59,244 nt of DNA from Chloroflexota bacterium (GCA_016234485.1 JACRBL010000045.1:1-59244); one strand, 5' to 3'; positions 47,591 to 55,899 are shown, counted from the first letter of the stretch. Made by a program: numbers and translations. Notes: generated by a model from the sequence alone, not told the origin.

Positions 47591-50116
47591 ATGCTCGACA
47601 CTCAAGGTAAATTCTTTCTTGGCCGACTCTTCGATGTCAACAAAGGCAAACTCGCCGATAAAGCCCTGCTCTACGATCCCGCCGACCTCACCACGCATGG
47701 AATCGTGACAGGCATGACAGGCTCGGGCAAGACCGGCCTGTGCGTTGGCATTCTCGAAGAAGCCGCGCTCCAAAACATTCCTGCCATCATCGTGGACCCG
47801 AAGGGCGATCTCACCAATTTATTGCTTCACTTCCCCGATCTGCTCCCTGCCGATTTCAAACCCTGGCTCGATGCGGATGTTGTCCGCCGCGAAGGCAAGA
47901 CGCTCGAAGCCGCCGCGACAGAAACCGCCGACACCTGGAAGAAGGGACTTTCGGATTGGGGCATTGACCGCGAACGCCTGCTGGCGCTCAAGAACGCGGC
48001 CGAGTTTGCCGTCTACACCCCGGGCTCGGACGCGGGCATTCCCGTCAGCGTGTTGTCTTCGCTGGCCGCGCCCGATATCGCGTGGGACGATAATCGCGAA
48101 ATCCTGCGCGAGCGCATCTCGTCCACCGTCACCGCCTTGCTCGGACTCGTCGGCATGGACAACGTGGATCCGCTCCGCTCGCGCGAACACATTTTGCTTT
48201 CCAACCTCTTCGAGGATGCCTGGAGTCAGGGGCAGGGACTCGACATGACCGAGTTGGTTCTTCAAGTTACCAAGCCTCCGTTTGAAAAACTCGGCGCCTT
48301 CCCGCTCGAAAACTTCTTCCCCGAAAAAGACCGCATGGAACTGGCCATGCTTCTCAACAATATCCTCGCCGCGCCTGGTTTTGAAGTTTGGCGCGAAGGC
48401 CAGAACCTCGACATTCCCTCCCTGCTCTTCGCCGCCGATGGACGCCCGCGCCATAGCGTGTTTTACATCGCGCACCTGAGCGACTCGGAGCGCATGTTCT
48501 TTGTCACACTGCTCCTCTCCGCGGTGGAAACGTGGATGCGTACGCAGGCGGGTTCCAACTCCCTGCGCGCCCTCGTCTACATGGACGAGATTTTCGGCTA
48601 CATGCCTCCCACCGCCAATCCGCCGTCCAAGCTCACCTTGCTCCGCATGTTGAAGCAGGCGCGCGCCTTTGGCGTGGGCATGTTGCTCGCCACCCAAAAT
48701 CCCGTGGACGTGGATTACAAAGGTCTCTCCAACACTGGCACTTGGATCGTAGGTAAACTCCAAACTGAGCAGGATAAAAATCGTCTGCTCGACGGCCTCG
48801 AAAGCGCGGCGGGCGGAAGCGACCGCGCCACGCTCGATAAACTGATCTCCTCGCTCGGCAAGCGCGTCTTCGTACTGCACAATGTCCACGAAAAAGCGCC
48901 TGTTGTCTTCCAGACTCGCTTCGCGATGAACTACCTCGCGGGACCCCTCACGCGGACTCAGATTCCCGCGCTGAACGAACTGGCGGGAGCAGTCATCAGT
49001 AATCAGTCATCAGTGATCAGTCATAACCCCGCCGCCTCGCTCTCGGACCTTCAACCGGTCTCTGTTGCCGCGGCGTCCGCGGCGCCGAGGCCGTCCGCGC
49101 CGGCGCGGCCCGCCCAAATATCGGGAGGAAGCGCAACGCGTCCAGCGGTGCCGTCGTCTATCGCGGAACATTTCCTGCCGCTGACAAATAGTCTGCCCGA
49201 GGCGTTCCGCGCCGCGGGGAAAACGCAGAGCGCCAGCGCGCGTCAAGTGGGCGTGATCTACCGTCCCGCGTTGGTGGCTTCGGCGCAGGTGCGTTTCTTC
49301 GACCGCAAATACGGCGTGGACTCGCAGGTGACGCGCGCCGCGCTGATCGAAAATCCCGAACGCCGCTCCGCCCAACGCTGGGACGATTTCCTCTTCGGCG
49401 GCGCGCTCGAAGTGGAATCATCTCCCATGCCCGATGCCCGCTTCGACAGCCTCTCGCCGACTCTCTCCGACTCGAAACTCATCTCCGCGCTCCAAAAAGA
49501 TTTCACCGACTGGGTGTATCGCACCACCACGGTGAAGGCGCGCGCCAATGAATATCTCAAAGTGTATGGCGGCCCCGATATTTCGCAGGCCGATTTTATG
49601 AAGGCCTGCGCCGAAGCCGCCAGCGAAGCCCGCGACAAGGAATTGGAAAAGCAGGCGGGCAAACTTGACAAGCAGATCGCCTCGTTGCAAGACAAACTTT
49701 TCCGCGAGGAACGCGAGTTGCAACAGGATCAGTCCGAATTGCAGAACCGCAAGATCGAAGCGGGCGCGAACCTGCTCGAACTCGGCGCGGGCTTGATCGG
49801 CTTCGGACGGAAGAAGAGCGTCTCGACGCAGTTCACGAAACATCGCCTGTCTGCCAACGCCAAAGAGGAAGTGGAAGAATCGCTCGAAACGATTGCCGCG
49901 CTTAAGAAGCAGTTGGTCAACCTGCAAGCCGACCGCGCCCGCATCGCGGAGGACGTCAACCAGCGCTGGGGCGACGTGGTCAACAAGATCACCGAGATGG
50001 ATGTCGCGCCCAAGAAATCGGACATCTACATCAACCTCTTCGGCGTGGCATGGACTCCGTATTACATCGTCGAAGTCGGCGGCCAGACGATGGAACTCCC
50101 CGCGTTTGGTGGGTAA
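47591..50116 (+). CDS. DUF853/HerA-like P-loop ATPase with C-terminal coiled coil
   Basis: 841 residues from ATG 47591 behind GGAGG. N-terminal HerA-type beta part, Walker A GMTGSGKTGLCVGILEEAA, IVDPKGDLTNLLLHFPDLLP, Walker B LRALVYMDEIFGYMPP, and VGMLLATQNPVDVDYKGLSNTGTW with FQTRFAMNYLAGPLT at the end of the motor. A Pro/Ala-rich linker (about 480-530) follows, part of it encoded by a 7-bp array, then an unrecognised region and a long coiled coil (about 675-790). The motor is related to DNA-pumping ATPases; the cargo is unknown. No NurA-like nuclease is adjacent. Confidence 0.88.
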   Translation: MLDTQGKFFLGRLFDVNKGKLADKALLYDPADLTTHGIVTGMTGSGKTGLCVGILEEAALQNIPAIIVDPKGDLTNLLLHFPDLLPADFKPWLDADVVRREGKTLEAAATETADTWKKGLSDWGIDRERLLALKNAAEFAVYTPGSDAGIPVSVLSSLAAPDIAWDDNREILRERISSTVTALLGLVGMDNVDPLRSREHILLSNLFEDAWSQGQGLDMTELVLQVTKPPFEKLGAFPLENFFPEKDRMELAMLLNNILAAPGFEVWREGQNLDIPSLLFAADGRPRHSVFYIAHLSDSERMFFVTLLLSAVETWMRTQAGSNSLRALVYMDEIFGYMPPTANPPSKLTLLRMLKQARAFGVGMLLATQNPVDVDYKGLSNTGTWIVGKLQTEQDKNRLLDGLESAAGGSDRATLDKLISSLGKRVFVLHNVHEKAPVVFQTRFAMNYLAGPLTRTQIPALNELAGAVISNQSSVISHNPAASLSDLQPVSVAAASAAPRPSAPARPAQISGGSATRPAVPSSIAEHFLPLTNSLPEAFRAAGKTQSASARQVGVIYRPALVASAQVRFFDRKYGVDSQVTRAALIENPERRSAQRWDDFLFGGALEVESSPMPDARFDSLSPTLSDSKLISALQKDFTDWVYRTTTVKARANEYLKVYGGPDISQADFMKACAEAASEARDKELEKQAGKLDKQIASLQDKLFREERELQQDQSELQNRKIEAGANLLELGAGLIGFGRKKSVSTQFTKHRLSANAKEEVEESLETIAALKKQLVNLQADRARIAEDVNQRWGDVVNKITEMDVAPKKSDIYINLFGVAWTPYYIVEVGGQTMELPAFGG
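48992..49026. repeat. 7-bp tandem array (GTCATCA units) inside the ATPase frame
   Basis: Five heptads: GTCATCA, GTAATCA, GTCATCA, GTGATCA, GTCATAA. In frame, encoding VISNQSSVISH in the linker after the motor domain. Confidence 0.8.
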
Positions 50117-50164
50117 GGATTAATTGTGCCGCTCTCGTCTACGTTGAAAACGTAAGGAGCAACT

Positions 50165-50542
50165 ATTGCTAATAAGCTGCAAGAACACATAGCGGATTGG
50201 CTATCTCGCGCTGTCAATATGGACATCCCCAGAGAGGTAGTTGGCCTCAACATTGGTCTATTCGAAACTGAGGATAGTTACAATTTGTACATCGCTTGTT
50301 GCGATAAATTTGATGTTGAGGATAGCGACTGGGCATGCTCAGAGTGTTTTGAACATCCATTGCGTTACCTTGAATTGCCAGCGCTAAAAACTGCTTATCC
50401 CAACTGGAATAATTTTCAAACTGCTGTGGTCGACGCTGTCAAAGCTTTCTTGAGTTCCGAATTGGCGCATAGTGCATGGCCTAGTAGAATGGAAGGAATT
50501 ACGGTTGGTTTTGATGATGGAGATTTGATCAGGATTAAGTAG
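50165..50542 (+). CDS. Small acidic protein of unknown function, apparent ATT start codon
   Basis: 125 residues if translation starts at ATT 50165; 107 if at ATG 50219. AAGGAG (50154-50159) lies 5 bp before the ATT, an in-frame TAA at 50153 rules out a longer form, and the extra residues (ANKLQEHIADWLSRAVN) form a plausible first helix. The rest contains NIGLFETEDSYNLYIACC, DSDWACSECFEHPLRYLELP and TVGFDDGDLIRI. It resembles small cytoplasmic immunity-type proteins in size and charge only. It is more AT-rich than its neighbours and stands alone between the ATPase and a terminator. Confidence 0.65.
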   Translation: MANKLQEHIADWLSRAVNMDIPREVVGLNIGLFETEDSYNLYIACCDKFDVEDSDWACSECFEHPLRYLELPALKTAYPNWNNFQTAVVDAVKAFLSSELAHSAWPSRMEGITVGFDDGDLIRIK

Positions 50543-50553
50543 GCAATCCGCCT

Positions 50554-50572
50554 GGCGGGTTGCCAACCCGCC
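50554..50572. repeat. Short hairpin GGCGGGTTG...AACCCGCC
   Basis: A small stem-loop just after the unknown gene; resembles dispersed hairpins elsewhere in the window. Confidence 0.5.
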
Positions 50573-50592
50573 CCACATGTAAGTTTCCTCCT

Positions 50593-50625
50593 CGTCCAGC
50601 AGTCCAACCTGCTGGACGAATTTTT
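50593..50625 (+). terminator. Terminator after the small unknown gene
   Basis: CGTCCAGCAG pairs with CTGCTGGACG across a 6-nt loop, followed by AATTTTT. Confidence 0.75.
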
Positions 50626-50637
50626 AGTAACACTTTC

Positions 50638-50726
50638 CGTCATTGCGAGGAGCGAACGGAGTGAGCGACGAAGCAATCTTTGTGCCGATGAGGAAATTGC
50701 TTCGGGGAGATCGCCCTCGCAATGAC
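50638..50726. repeat. CGTCATTGCGAG-type palindromic repeat, copy D
   Basis: About 89 bp with CGTCATTGCGAGG and CCTCGCAATGAC ends, just before the NnrU-like gene. An ATG inside its right end (50722) would add seven residues to that gene but is unlikely to be used. Confidence 0.85.
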
Positions 50727-50742
50727 AGACCATGAGGTTTCC

Positions 50743-51327
50743 ATGAGCATCCTTTACATCCTTCTCTCCCTCTTTCTGTGGGGATTGATCCACTCCATTC
50801 TCGCCTCCCACGCGTTCAAGGCCGCCCTCACCCGCGCGCTTGGACAGGGCTTCATGCGCGGGTATCGCTTCTTCTACAATGTCTTTGCGCTAATCACATT
50901 TCTTCCCGTTCTCTATCTCGTCCGCGTCCTTCCTGATGCACCGTTTTATTCCGTCCCCGCGCCGATCTCCTACGCGATGATTCTGGGGCAGGGACTCGCG
51001 GCGATCATGCTCGTCGTCGGCGTTTTGCAAACAGACACGCTCTCCTTCGTCGGTCTGCGCCAATTCTTCGAGCAGGAGAAACCCTCCCAACTCGTCACGC
51101 GCGGACTGTATCGCCTCGTCCGCCATCCGCTTTATACGGCGGGGCTTCTCTTCCTGTGGCTCTCTCCGCAGGTGACGGTCAACTCGTTCACCATGTACGT
51201 CGGCGCGACGATCTACATCCTCATCGGCGCGTACTTTGAAGAGCGAAAGCTCCTGCGCGAATTCGGCGCGGCCTATGCGGAATACAAATCGAAAACGCCG
51301 ATGTTGATTCCGTGGGTGAAGTTCTAA
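50743..51327 (+). CDS. NnrU/isoprenylcysteine methyltransferase-like membrane protein
   Basis: 194 residues from ATG 50743, with five to six TM segments. Marks: LFLWGLIHSILASHAFKAAL near the start, LVTRGLYRLVRHPLYTAGLLFLWL and EERKLLREFGAAYAEYKSKTPMLIP, the NnrU/ICMT pattern with the conserved RHP. NnrU proteins occur with denitrification genes and as stand-alone homologues; here no nitrogen-oxide gene is nearby, so a methyltransferase-like role at the membrane is the cautious call. Start chosen after the repeat at 50726. Confidence 0.87.
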   Translation: MSILYILLSLFLWGLIHSILASHAFKAALTRALGQGFMRGYRFFYNVFALITFLPVLYLVRVLPDAPFYSVPAPISYAMILGQGLAAIMLVVGVLQTDTLSFVGLRQFFEQEKPSQLVTRGLYRLVRHPLYTAGLLFLWLSPQVTVNSFTMYVGATIYILIGAYFEERKLLREFGAAYAEYKSKTPMLIPWVKF

Positions 51328-51336
51328 TCTTTGTTC

Positions 51337-51376
51337 CCCTCTCCCGTAATCGGGAGAGGGGTCAGGGGTGAGGGCG
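51337..51376. repeat. CCCCTCTCCCG..CGGGAGAGGGG hairpin repeat
   Basis: 51337-51347 pairs with 51352-51362, followed by TCAGGGGTGAGGG. Same type as 2974-3034. It may end transcription of the NnrU-like gene. Confidence 0.65.
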
Positions 51377-51419
51377 GATGGAACCTATTTTTTCCTCTCA
51401 TCGTTAATACACGCACAGG

Positions 51420-51425
51420 TATAAT
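51420..51425 (+). promoter_or_regulatory. -10 box of the VanW gene (leaderless)
   Basis: TATAAT ends 7 bp before the ATG at 51433, and no Shine-Dalgarno is present. Confidence 0.5.
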
Positions 51426-51432
51426 TCCCCCC

Positions 51433-53376
51433 ATGACCGCGTATTCCCAACCCTACCCACGTCCTTTCCCGCGCGCCGCCCAATTCTTTACCGCCTTGAC
51501 CCTGGGCTTCGGCGCGTTCCTCCTCTTTATCTTTGCCTGGACTCTCGGATATCAACTGCTCTACGCAGGGCGCATCTTCCCTGGCGTGACGGTGGCGGGC
51601 GTGAACCTTTCGGGGCTGACTCCCTCCGAGGCCGCGCTCAAACTCAACCAGACGTTGTCCTTCCCCGTGAGCGGGCGCATCCTCTTCCGCGACGGCGCGA
51701 ACGTGTGGCAGGCCTCGCCCGTGGAATTGGGCATGGTCTTCGACGCCTCGGCCAGCGCGCAGACGGCCTACCGTCTCGGACGAAGCGGCAACCCCTTCCG
51801 CGCCGTCGCCGACCAGATGAAGGCGCGCAAGTCCACTGTGAATGTCGCGCCTGTTATCATCTTTGACCAGCGCCTCGCGTACGCGTATGTCAACAACCTG
51901 GCCGCGGCGATCAACCGTCCCGCGCAGGAGGCCAGCCTGAAGATCGAGGGGATCAACGTCATCGCGCAGGCGGGACAGGTGGGCCGCCGCGTGGACGTGG
52001 ACGCGACCCTCACCCTGCTTAGCGCGCAATTGCAAGCCTTCCGCGATATCGAGACCCCGCTGATGGTGATCGAATCGCCGCCCACGCTGATGGACGTCTC
52101 CGCGCAGGAGGCGATGGCGCGGCAAATGCTCTCAGCGCCTCTGCAACTTTCGCTCGCGAATCCCGCGGCTGGCGACCCTGGGCCGTGGGTCTATGATTCC
52201 GCGACCATCGCGTCCATGCTGACCGTCAAGCGCGTGGACGTAAACGGCCAATCGCAGATCCAGGTGGGACTTGAAGCAGGCGCGCTGGCGCAACTGCTCA
52301 CGCCCATCTCCTCGCAGGTGGACAGAAAATCGAAAAACGCAAAATTCTATTTCGACGATGCCACCAAGCAATTGGTCTTGATCGAAAATTCTGCCGTCGG
52401 CCGTGTGACCGATGTGCCAGCCAGCATGACCGCCATCAACGACGCGTTGATGCGCGGCGAACATGCGGTGGCGCTGATCGTGAAAGAGGAACAGCCATCC
52501 GTCGCGGATACGTCTACGGCGGAGTCGTTGGGCATCCGCGAACTCGTCAGTTCGCAGACATCTTATTTCCGCGGGTCAAACGCCGAACGGATGCAAAACA
52601 TCCAAATCGCCGCGGCCCGCTTCCACGGAGTCTTTGTGGCGCCTGGCGAAACGTACTCGATGGGCGCGACGCTTGGCGACGTCAGTCTCGATAACGGGTT
52701 TGCCGAAGCGTGGATCATCTACGGCAATCGCACGATCAAAGGCGTGGGCGGAGGCGTTTGTCAGGTCAGCACCACGCTTTTTCGCACGGCGTTTTTCGGC
52801 GGCTTCCCGATCGCGGAGCGTCACTCGCACGCTTATCGCGTTTCCTATTATGAGCAGAACGCCACCACGCGCGACCCGATGCTGGCGGGCATGGACGCGA
52901 CCGTCTACTTCCCGCTGGTGGATTTTAAATTCGTCAACGACACGCCCTACTGGTTGCTGATGGAAACGTATTTCAACCCCACCGCCCAATCGCTGACGTG
53001 GAAATTCTATTCCACCTCCGACGGGCGCAGCGTCACATATGACGCCAGCGGGCCGCGCAACATCACCCCCGCGCCCGCGCCGCTGTTTGAAGTCAATCCT
53101 GATTTGAAGAAGAATGAACTCAAGCAGGTGGACTGGGCCGCCGACGGCGCCGACGCGTCCATCGTCCGCACGGTTTGGAAGAACGGCGCGGTGCATTTCA
53201 GCGATTCGTTCAACACGCACTATGAGCCGTGGCAGGCCGTTTGTCAATATGGCCCCGATACCGAAGACGTGGAGAAATTGGCGAAGAAAGACGGCAAGTG
53301 CCTGCCGCCGTTCTCCTTCTCGCCACAAAATACGTTTTCGTATTTTTGGACAAGCATTTTGGAACTTTTTTTGTAA
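51433..53376 (+). CDS. VanW family protein with peptidoglycan-binding-like (PG_binding_4) domains
   Basis: 647 residues from ATG 51433. One N-terminal TM (about 18-42), then IFPGVTVAGVNLSGLTPSEAALKLNQTL and two PG_binding_4-type regions (to about 370), and the VanW domain (about 375-510): LVSSQTSYFRGSNAERMQNIQIAAARFHGVFVAPGETYSMG, GGGVCQVSTTLFRTAFFGGFPIAERHSHAYRV. A beta-rich C-terminal part follows. This is the YoaR-like layout of membrane-anchored cell-wall proteins; VanW activity is unknown. It fits with MurJ and the LCP protein in wall assembly. A group of hairpins lies after the stop. Confidence 0.94.
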   Translation: MTAYSQPYPRPFPRAAQFFTALTLGFGAFLLFIFAWTLGYQLLYAGRIFPGVTVAGVNLSGLTPSEAALKLNQTLSFPVSGRILFRDGANVWQASPVELGMVFDASASAQTAYRLGRSGNPFRAVADQMKARKSTVNVAPVIIFDQRLAYAYVNNLAAAINRPAQEASLKIEGINVIAQAGQVGRRVDVDATLTLLSAQLQAFRDIETPLMVIESPPTLMDVSAQEAMARQMLSAPLQLSLANPAAGDPGPWVYDSATIASMLTVKRVDVNGQSQIQVGLEAGALAQLLTPISSQVDRKSKNAKFYFDDATKQLVLIENSAVGRVTDVPASMTAINDALMRGEHAVALIVKEEQPSVADTSTAESLGIRELVSSQTSYFRGSNAERMQNIQIAAARFHGVFVAPGETYSMGATLGDVSLDNGFAEAWIIYGNRTIKGVGGGVCQVSTTLFRTAFFGGFPIAERHSHAYRVSYYEQNATTRDPMLAGMDATVYFPLVDFKFVNDTPYWLLMETYFNPTAQSLTWKFYSTSDGRSVTYDASGPRNITPAPAPLFEVNPDLKKNELKQVDWAADGADASIVRTVWKNGAVHFSDSFNTHYEPWQAVCQYGPDTEDVEKLAKKDGKCLPPFSFSPQNTFSYFWTSILELFL

Positions 53377-53396
53377 GCATCCCCAGCGCGTGTCCC

Positions 53397-53504
53397 CCAG
53401 CAGTTGCACTGCTGGACGGGGCAGTACAACTGCCCCTGGAACAAGCAACTAAAGCCATTACTACATGGGGGGCGCGCGCCCATGTAGTGACGACTTCAGT
53501 CGTC
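53397..53504. repeat. Four consecutive stem-loops between VanW and the Trm112-like gene
   Basis: Stems at 53397-53415 (CCAGCAGT/ACTGCTGG), 53418-53436 (GGGGCAGT/ACTGCCCC), 53461-53487 (CTACATGGG/CCCATGTAG) and 53489-53504 (GACGACT/AGTCGTC), each perfect. A possible -10 box TAAAAT follows at 53511-53516. Confidence 0.7.
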
Positions 53505-53542
53505 CGCTGGTAAAATACCCGCCTGTTGAAAACGGAGAAAAC

Positions 53543-53764
53543 ATGCCCAGTAAAGAACTGCTCGAAATTTTGCGTTGCCCCAATTGTGTTCGCGAAAAAA
53601 CCGGCCTGCTCACGCTCCACAAAGATGCCTGGCTGGTCTGCGCGGAGTGCGGGCGCAAGTACCCCATCCTCGACGACATCCCCGTCATGCTGATTGACGA
53701 GGGCGACAAGTGGGTGAGTACTCCCGTCGAGAACCTGCCCGTCCCGCCCCCTGAAGGGAAATAA
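53543..53764 (+). CDS. Trm112-like zinc-ribbon protein
   Basis: 73 residues from ATG 53543. Four Cys in two pairs (LRCPNCVREK, LVCAECGRK) followed by YPILDDIPVMLIDEG, the Trm112/YcaR pattern. Trm112-like proteins in eukaryotes and archaea stabilise methyltransferases; bacterial stand-alone members have unclear partners. Its stop overlaps the start of the HEAT-repeat gene (TAATG), so the two are translated together, and the LCP gene follows closely. Confidence 0.9.
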   Translation: MPSKELLEILRCPNCVREKTGLLTLHKDAWLVCAECGRKYPILDDIPVMLIDEGDKWVSTPVENLPVPPPEGK

Positions 53765-54330
53765 TGCTCGAAGCGTTGCTGGCCGACCTCACCAGCGGCG
53801 ACGAAGCCCGCGCCGAATCTGCCGTGCCGCAACTGGCCGCGCTGGGCGAGACGATCATCCCATCCATGCGGACATTGCTGGACTCAAACGATGTGGATAT
53901 TCGCTGGTGGGCGATTCGGACGCTCGCCTCGCTTCCCTCTCTGGACGCGGGCGTGATCCTGCCTTCGTTGGCGGACGCGGCCCCCGAGGTGCGTCAATGC
54001 GCGGCCCTGGGGTTGTGCGGACATCCGTCCGTGGCGGCCATCCCTGCTCTCATCCGAGCCTTATCTGATTCTGATAGCCTTGTGGCCGAGCTCTCCGCCC
54101 GAGCCTTGATCGCGGTTGGGGAGCCTGCGACGGAGAGTCTGCTTGAGGTCCTGAAAGACGCGAAACCGTCCGCGAAAATCCATGCCATGCACGCGCTCGC
54201 CGAAATCGCCGACCCGCGTTCCATCCGCCCGATGATCGAGTCCATGTCCGAATCTTCGGCCATGTTGCAATATTGGGCGCAGATCGGGTTGGAAAAGATG
54301 GGCGTGAACATGGTGTACGTGAAACCCTAA
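53764..54330 (+). CDS. HEAT-repeat protein
   Basis: 188 residues of about five HEAT-like helical pairs of roughly 31 residues: AVPQLAALGETIIPSMRTLL, VDIRWWAIRTLASLP, PEVRQCAALGLCGHPSVAAIPALIRAL, AELSARALIAVGEPATESLLEVL and KIHAMHALAEIADPRSIRPMIESM. HEAT proteins serve as scaffolds and bind other proteins; the similarity of repeat sequence to PBS-lyase HEAT domains does not imply lyase activity. Coupled to the Trm112-like gene and 1 bp before the LCP gene. Confidence 0.9.
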   Translation: MLEALLADLTSGDEARAESAVPQLAALGETIIPSMRTLLDSNDVDIRWWAIRTLASLPSLDAGVILPSLADAAPEVRQCAALGLCGHPSVAAIPALIRALSDSDSLVAELSARALIAVGEPATESLLEVLKDAKPSAKIHAMHALAEIADPRSIRPMIESMSESSAMLQYWAQIGLEKMGVNMVYVKP

Positions 54331-54331
54331 T

Positions 54332-55807
54332 ATGAAAATATCTATGCCAAAAATTTCGTTCCCTAAATTTAACTTTAAACGTCCCACCGTTGGAGGCATC
54401 ATCTTTTGGGTGATTGCCCTGGGGTTGGGTGTGGCGACCATGATCGCGGCGCGTAATTTTGCCACGTGCTGGACGATCACGAAACTCCCTGGCGAGGCGC
54501 CTTCTTCGTGCAATGTGGCCTCGAACCTGCCCCAATTTAACGCCAAGGGGACGCCGATTCCCACACAGTCAGTGGACCCCGCCGCCACGCCACAAGTGGC
54601 CGCGCCTGCCGATGTCGCCGCGCCCACCTGGGATGGCGGCAGTCGCGTGAATGTGCTCTTCATCGGCGTGGATGCGCGTGACTGGGAAGCCAACGTGGGC
54701 GCGCCGCGCTCGGACTCGATGATTCTGTTTACGATTGACCCCGTGACGAAGACGGCGGGCATGTTGTCCATCCCGCGCGATATGTGGGTGAACATCCCCG
54801 GCTCGGGATACGGACGAATCAACACGGCTTACTCGATTGGCGAAGGATCGAAACTCCCTGGCGGCGGCCCCGGACTCGCGATGGAGACGGTGGAACAGTT
54901 CCTCGGCGTGCCAGTGCATTATTACGCCCAAGTGGACTTTAATACCTTTATCGAGATGATTGATACCATCGGCGGCATTGACGTGGTGGTGAAAGAACGC
55001 CTCATCCTGGACCCTGTGGGGACTGGCAAGGATAAATCGGTCCTCACCCCGGGCGAGCGCCATTTGGTGGGCTGGAAGGCGCTGGCCTACGCGCGTACCC
55101 GCAAGACCCAGGGTGGCGACGTGGACCGCGCCGGCCGTCAGCAGGACGTGATCTTTGCCATCATGCAGAAGGTGTTCAGCCCCGATTATTTCCCCACCTT
55201 CGTGAAACAGGCGCCAGAGCTGTATGCCAGAATGTCGGTGGGTATTCACACCAACCTGGGATTTGAAGATGGTTTGCGTTTGGCCGTTTTACTGCGTGAC
55301 GTGCAGAGCAAAGAGAACAGCATCAAGACGGGCGTGATTAACTACGACATGGTCTCGTTTGCAGGCACCACGCTAAACGGACAGGATGCCAGCGTCTTCA
55401 AGCCCAAGCCTGACCAAATCCGCATTTTGCGCGATGACATCTTCGGCGGGGGAGCGGTTAGCCCGTTGGCGGCTGGCGCGGACCCTGTGCAATCGGCCAA
55501 GCAGGAGGCCGCCCGCATCCGCCTGACGAACGGGTCGGCCGCGCCCGACTTCGGTCAACGCACCGCCACCTATTTGCAGGGTCTCGGCCTCAACGTGACC
55601 GAACTGGCTGGCGGTAACGCCACCGACCGCACGGTCATCATTCTGTATTCGTCCAAACTGTACACGGCGCGCTTCATCCTCTTCCTATTTGGCCTGAATG
55701 GGAATTCAGGCACATCGCAGATCAAGTTCGATCCAAACTCCGCCTCCCCTGTGGATGTGGAGATCATCCTGGGCAACGATGCCTTGAATGCAAATAGAAT
55801 ACCGTAG
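54332..55807 (+). CDS. LytR-CpsA-Psr (LCP) family protein with LytR C-terminal domain
   Basis: 491 residues. Short cytoplasmic part, one TM (about 21-42), Pro/Ala-rich linker, then the LCP domain (about 105-310): VNVLFIGVDARDWEANVGAPRSDSMILFTIDPVTKTAGMLSIPRDMWV, INTAYSIGEG, FIEMIDTIGGIDVVV, and the Arg-rich LAYARTRKTQGGDVDRAGRQQDVI. The LytR_C domain (about 390-490) includes GLNVTELAGGNATDRTVIILYS. LCP proteins attach glycopolymers to peptidoglycan; key Asp and Arg residues are kept. It closes a three-gene operon and is followed by a strong terminator. Confidence 0.95.
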   Translation: MKISMPKISFPKFNFKRPTVGGIIFWVIALGLGVATMIAARNFATCWTITKLPGEAPSSCNVASNLPQFNAKGTPIPTQSVDPAATPQVAAPADVAAPTWDGGSRVNVLFIGVDARDWEANVGAPRSDSMILFTIDPVTKTAGMLSIPRDMWVNIPGSGYGRINTAYSIGEGSKLPGGGPGLAMETVEQFLGVPVHYYAQVDFNTFIEMIDTIGGIDVVVKERLILDPVGTGKDKSVLTPGERHLVGWKALAYARTRKTQGGDVDRAGRQQDVIFAIMQKVFSPDYFPTFVKQAPELYARMSVGIHTNLGFEDGLRLAVLLRDVQSKENSIKTGVINYDMVSFAGTTLNGQDASVFKPKPDQIRILRDDIFGGGAVSPLAAGADPVQSAKQEAARIRLTNGSAAPDFGQRTATYLQGLGLNVTELAGGNATDRTVIILYSSKLYTARFILFLFGLNGNSGTSQIKFDPNSASPVDVEIILGNDALNANRIP

Positions 55808-55811
55808 AAAA

Positions 55812-55855
55812 AGTCACCGCCCCCGTTTTCGAGATGAGAACGGGGGCGGCGGTTT
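55812..55855 (+). terminator. Terminator after the LCP gene
   Basis: CCGCCCCCGTT pairs with AACGGGGGCGG around a short loop, followed by CGGTTTTAG; 9 bp after the stop. Confidence 0.8.
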
Positions 55856-55899
55856 TAGAGGAGGAGAGAGCAGTTGGAGGTTTTGTGACTTTTGTCATG

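Noticed and set aside
47591..50116. HerA-NurA DNA end-resection or Sir2-HerA defence system
   Set aside because: The ATPase is of DUF853/HerA type, but no NurA nuclease, Sir2 or DUF4297 gene lies beside it.
50743..51327. Denitrification island, suggested by the NnrU-like gene
   Set aside because: No nitrite, nitric oxide or nitrous oxide reductase genes are nearby, and NnrU homologues are common outside such islands.
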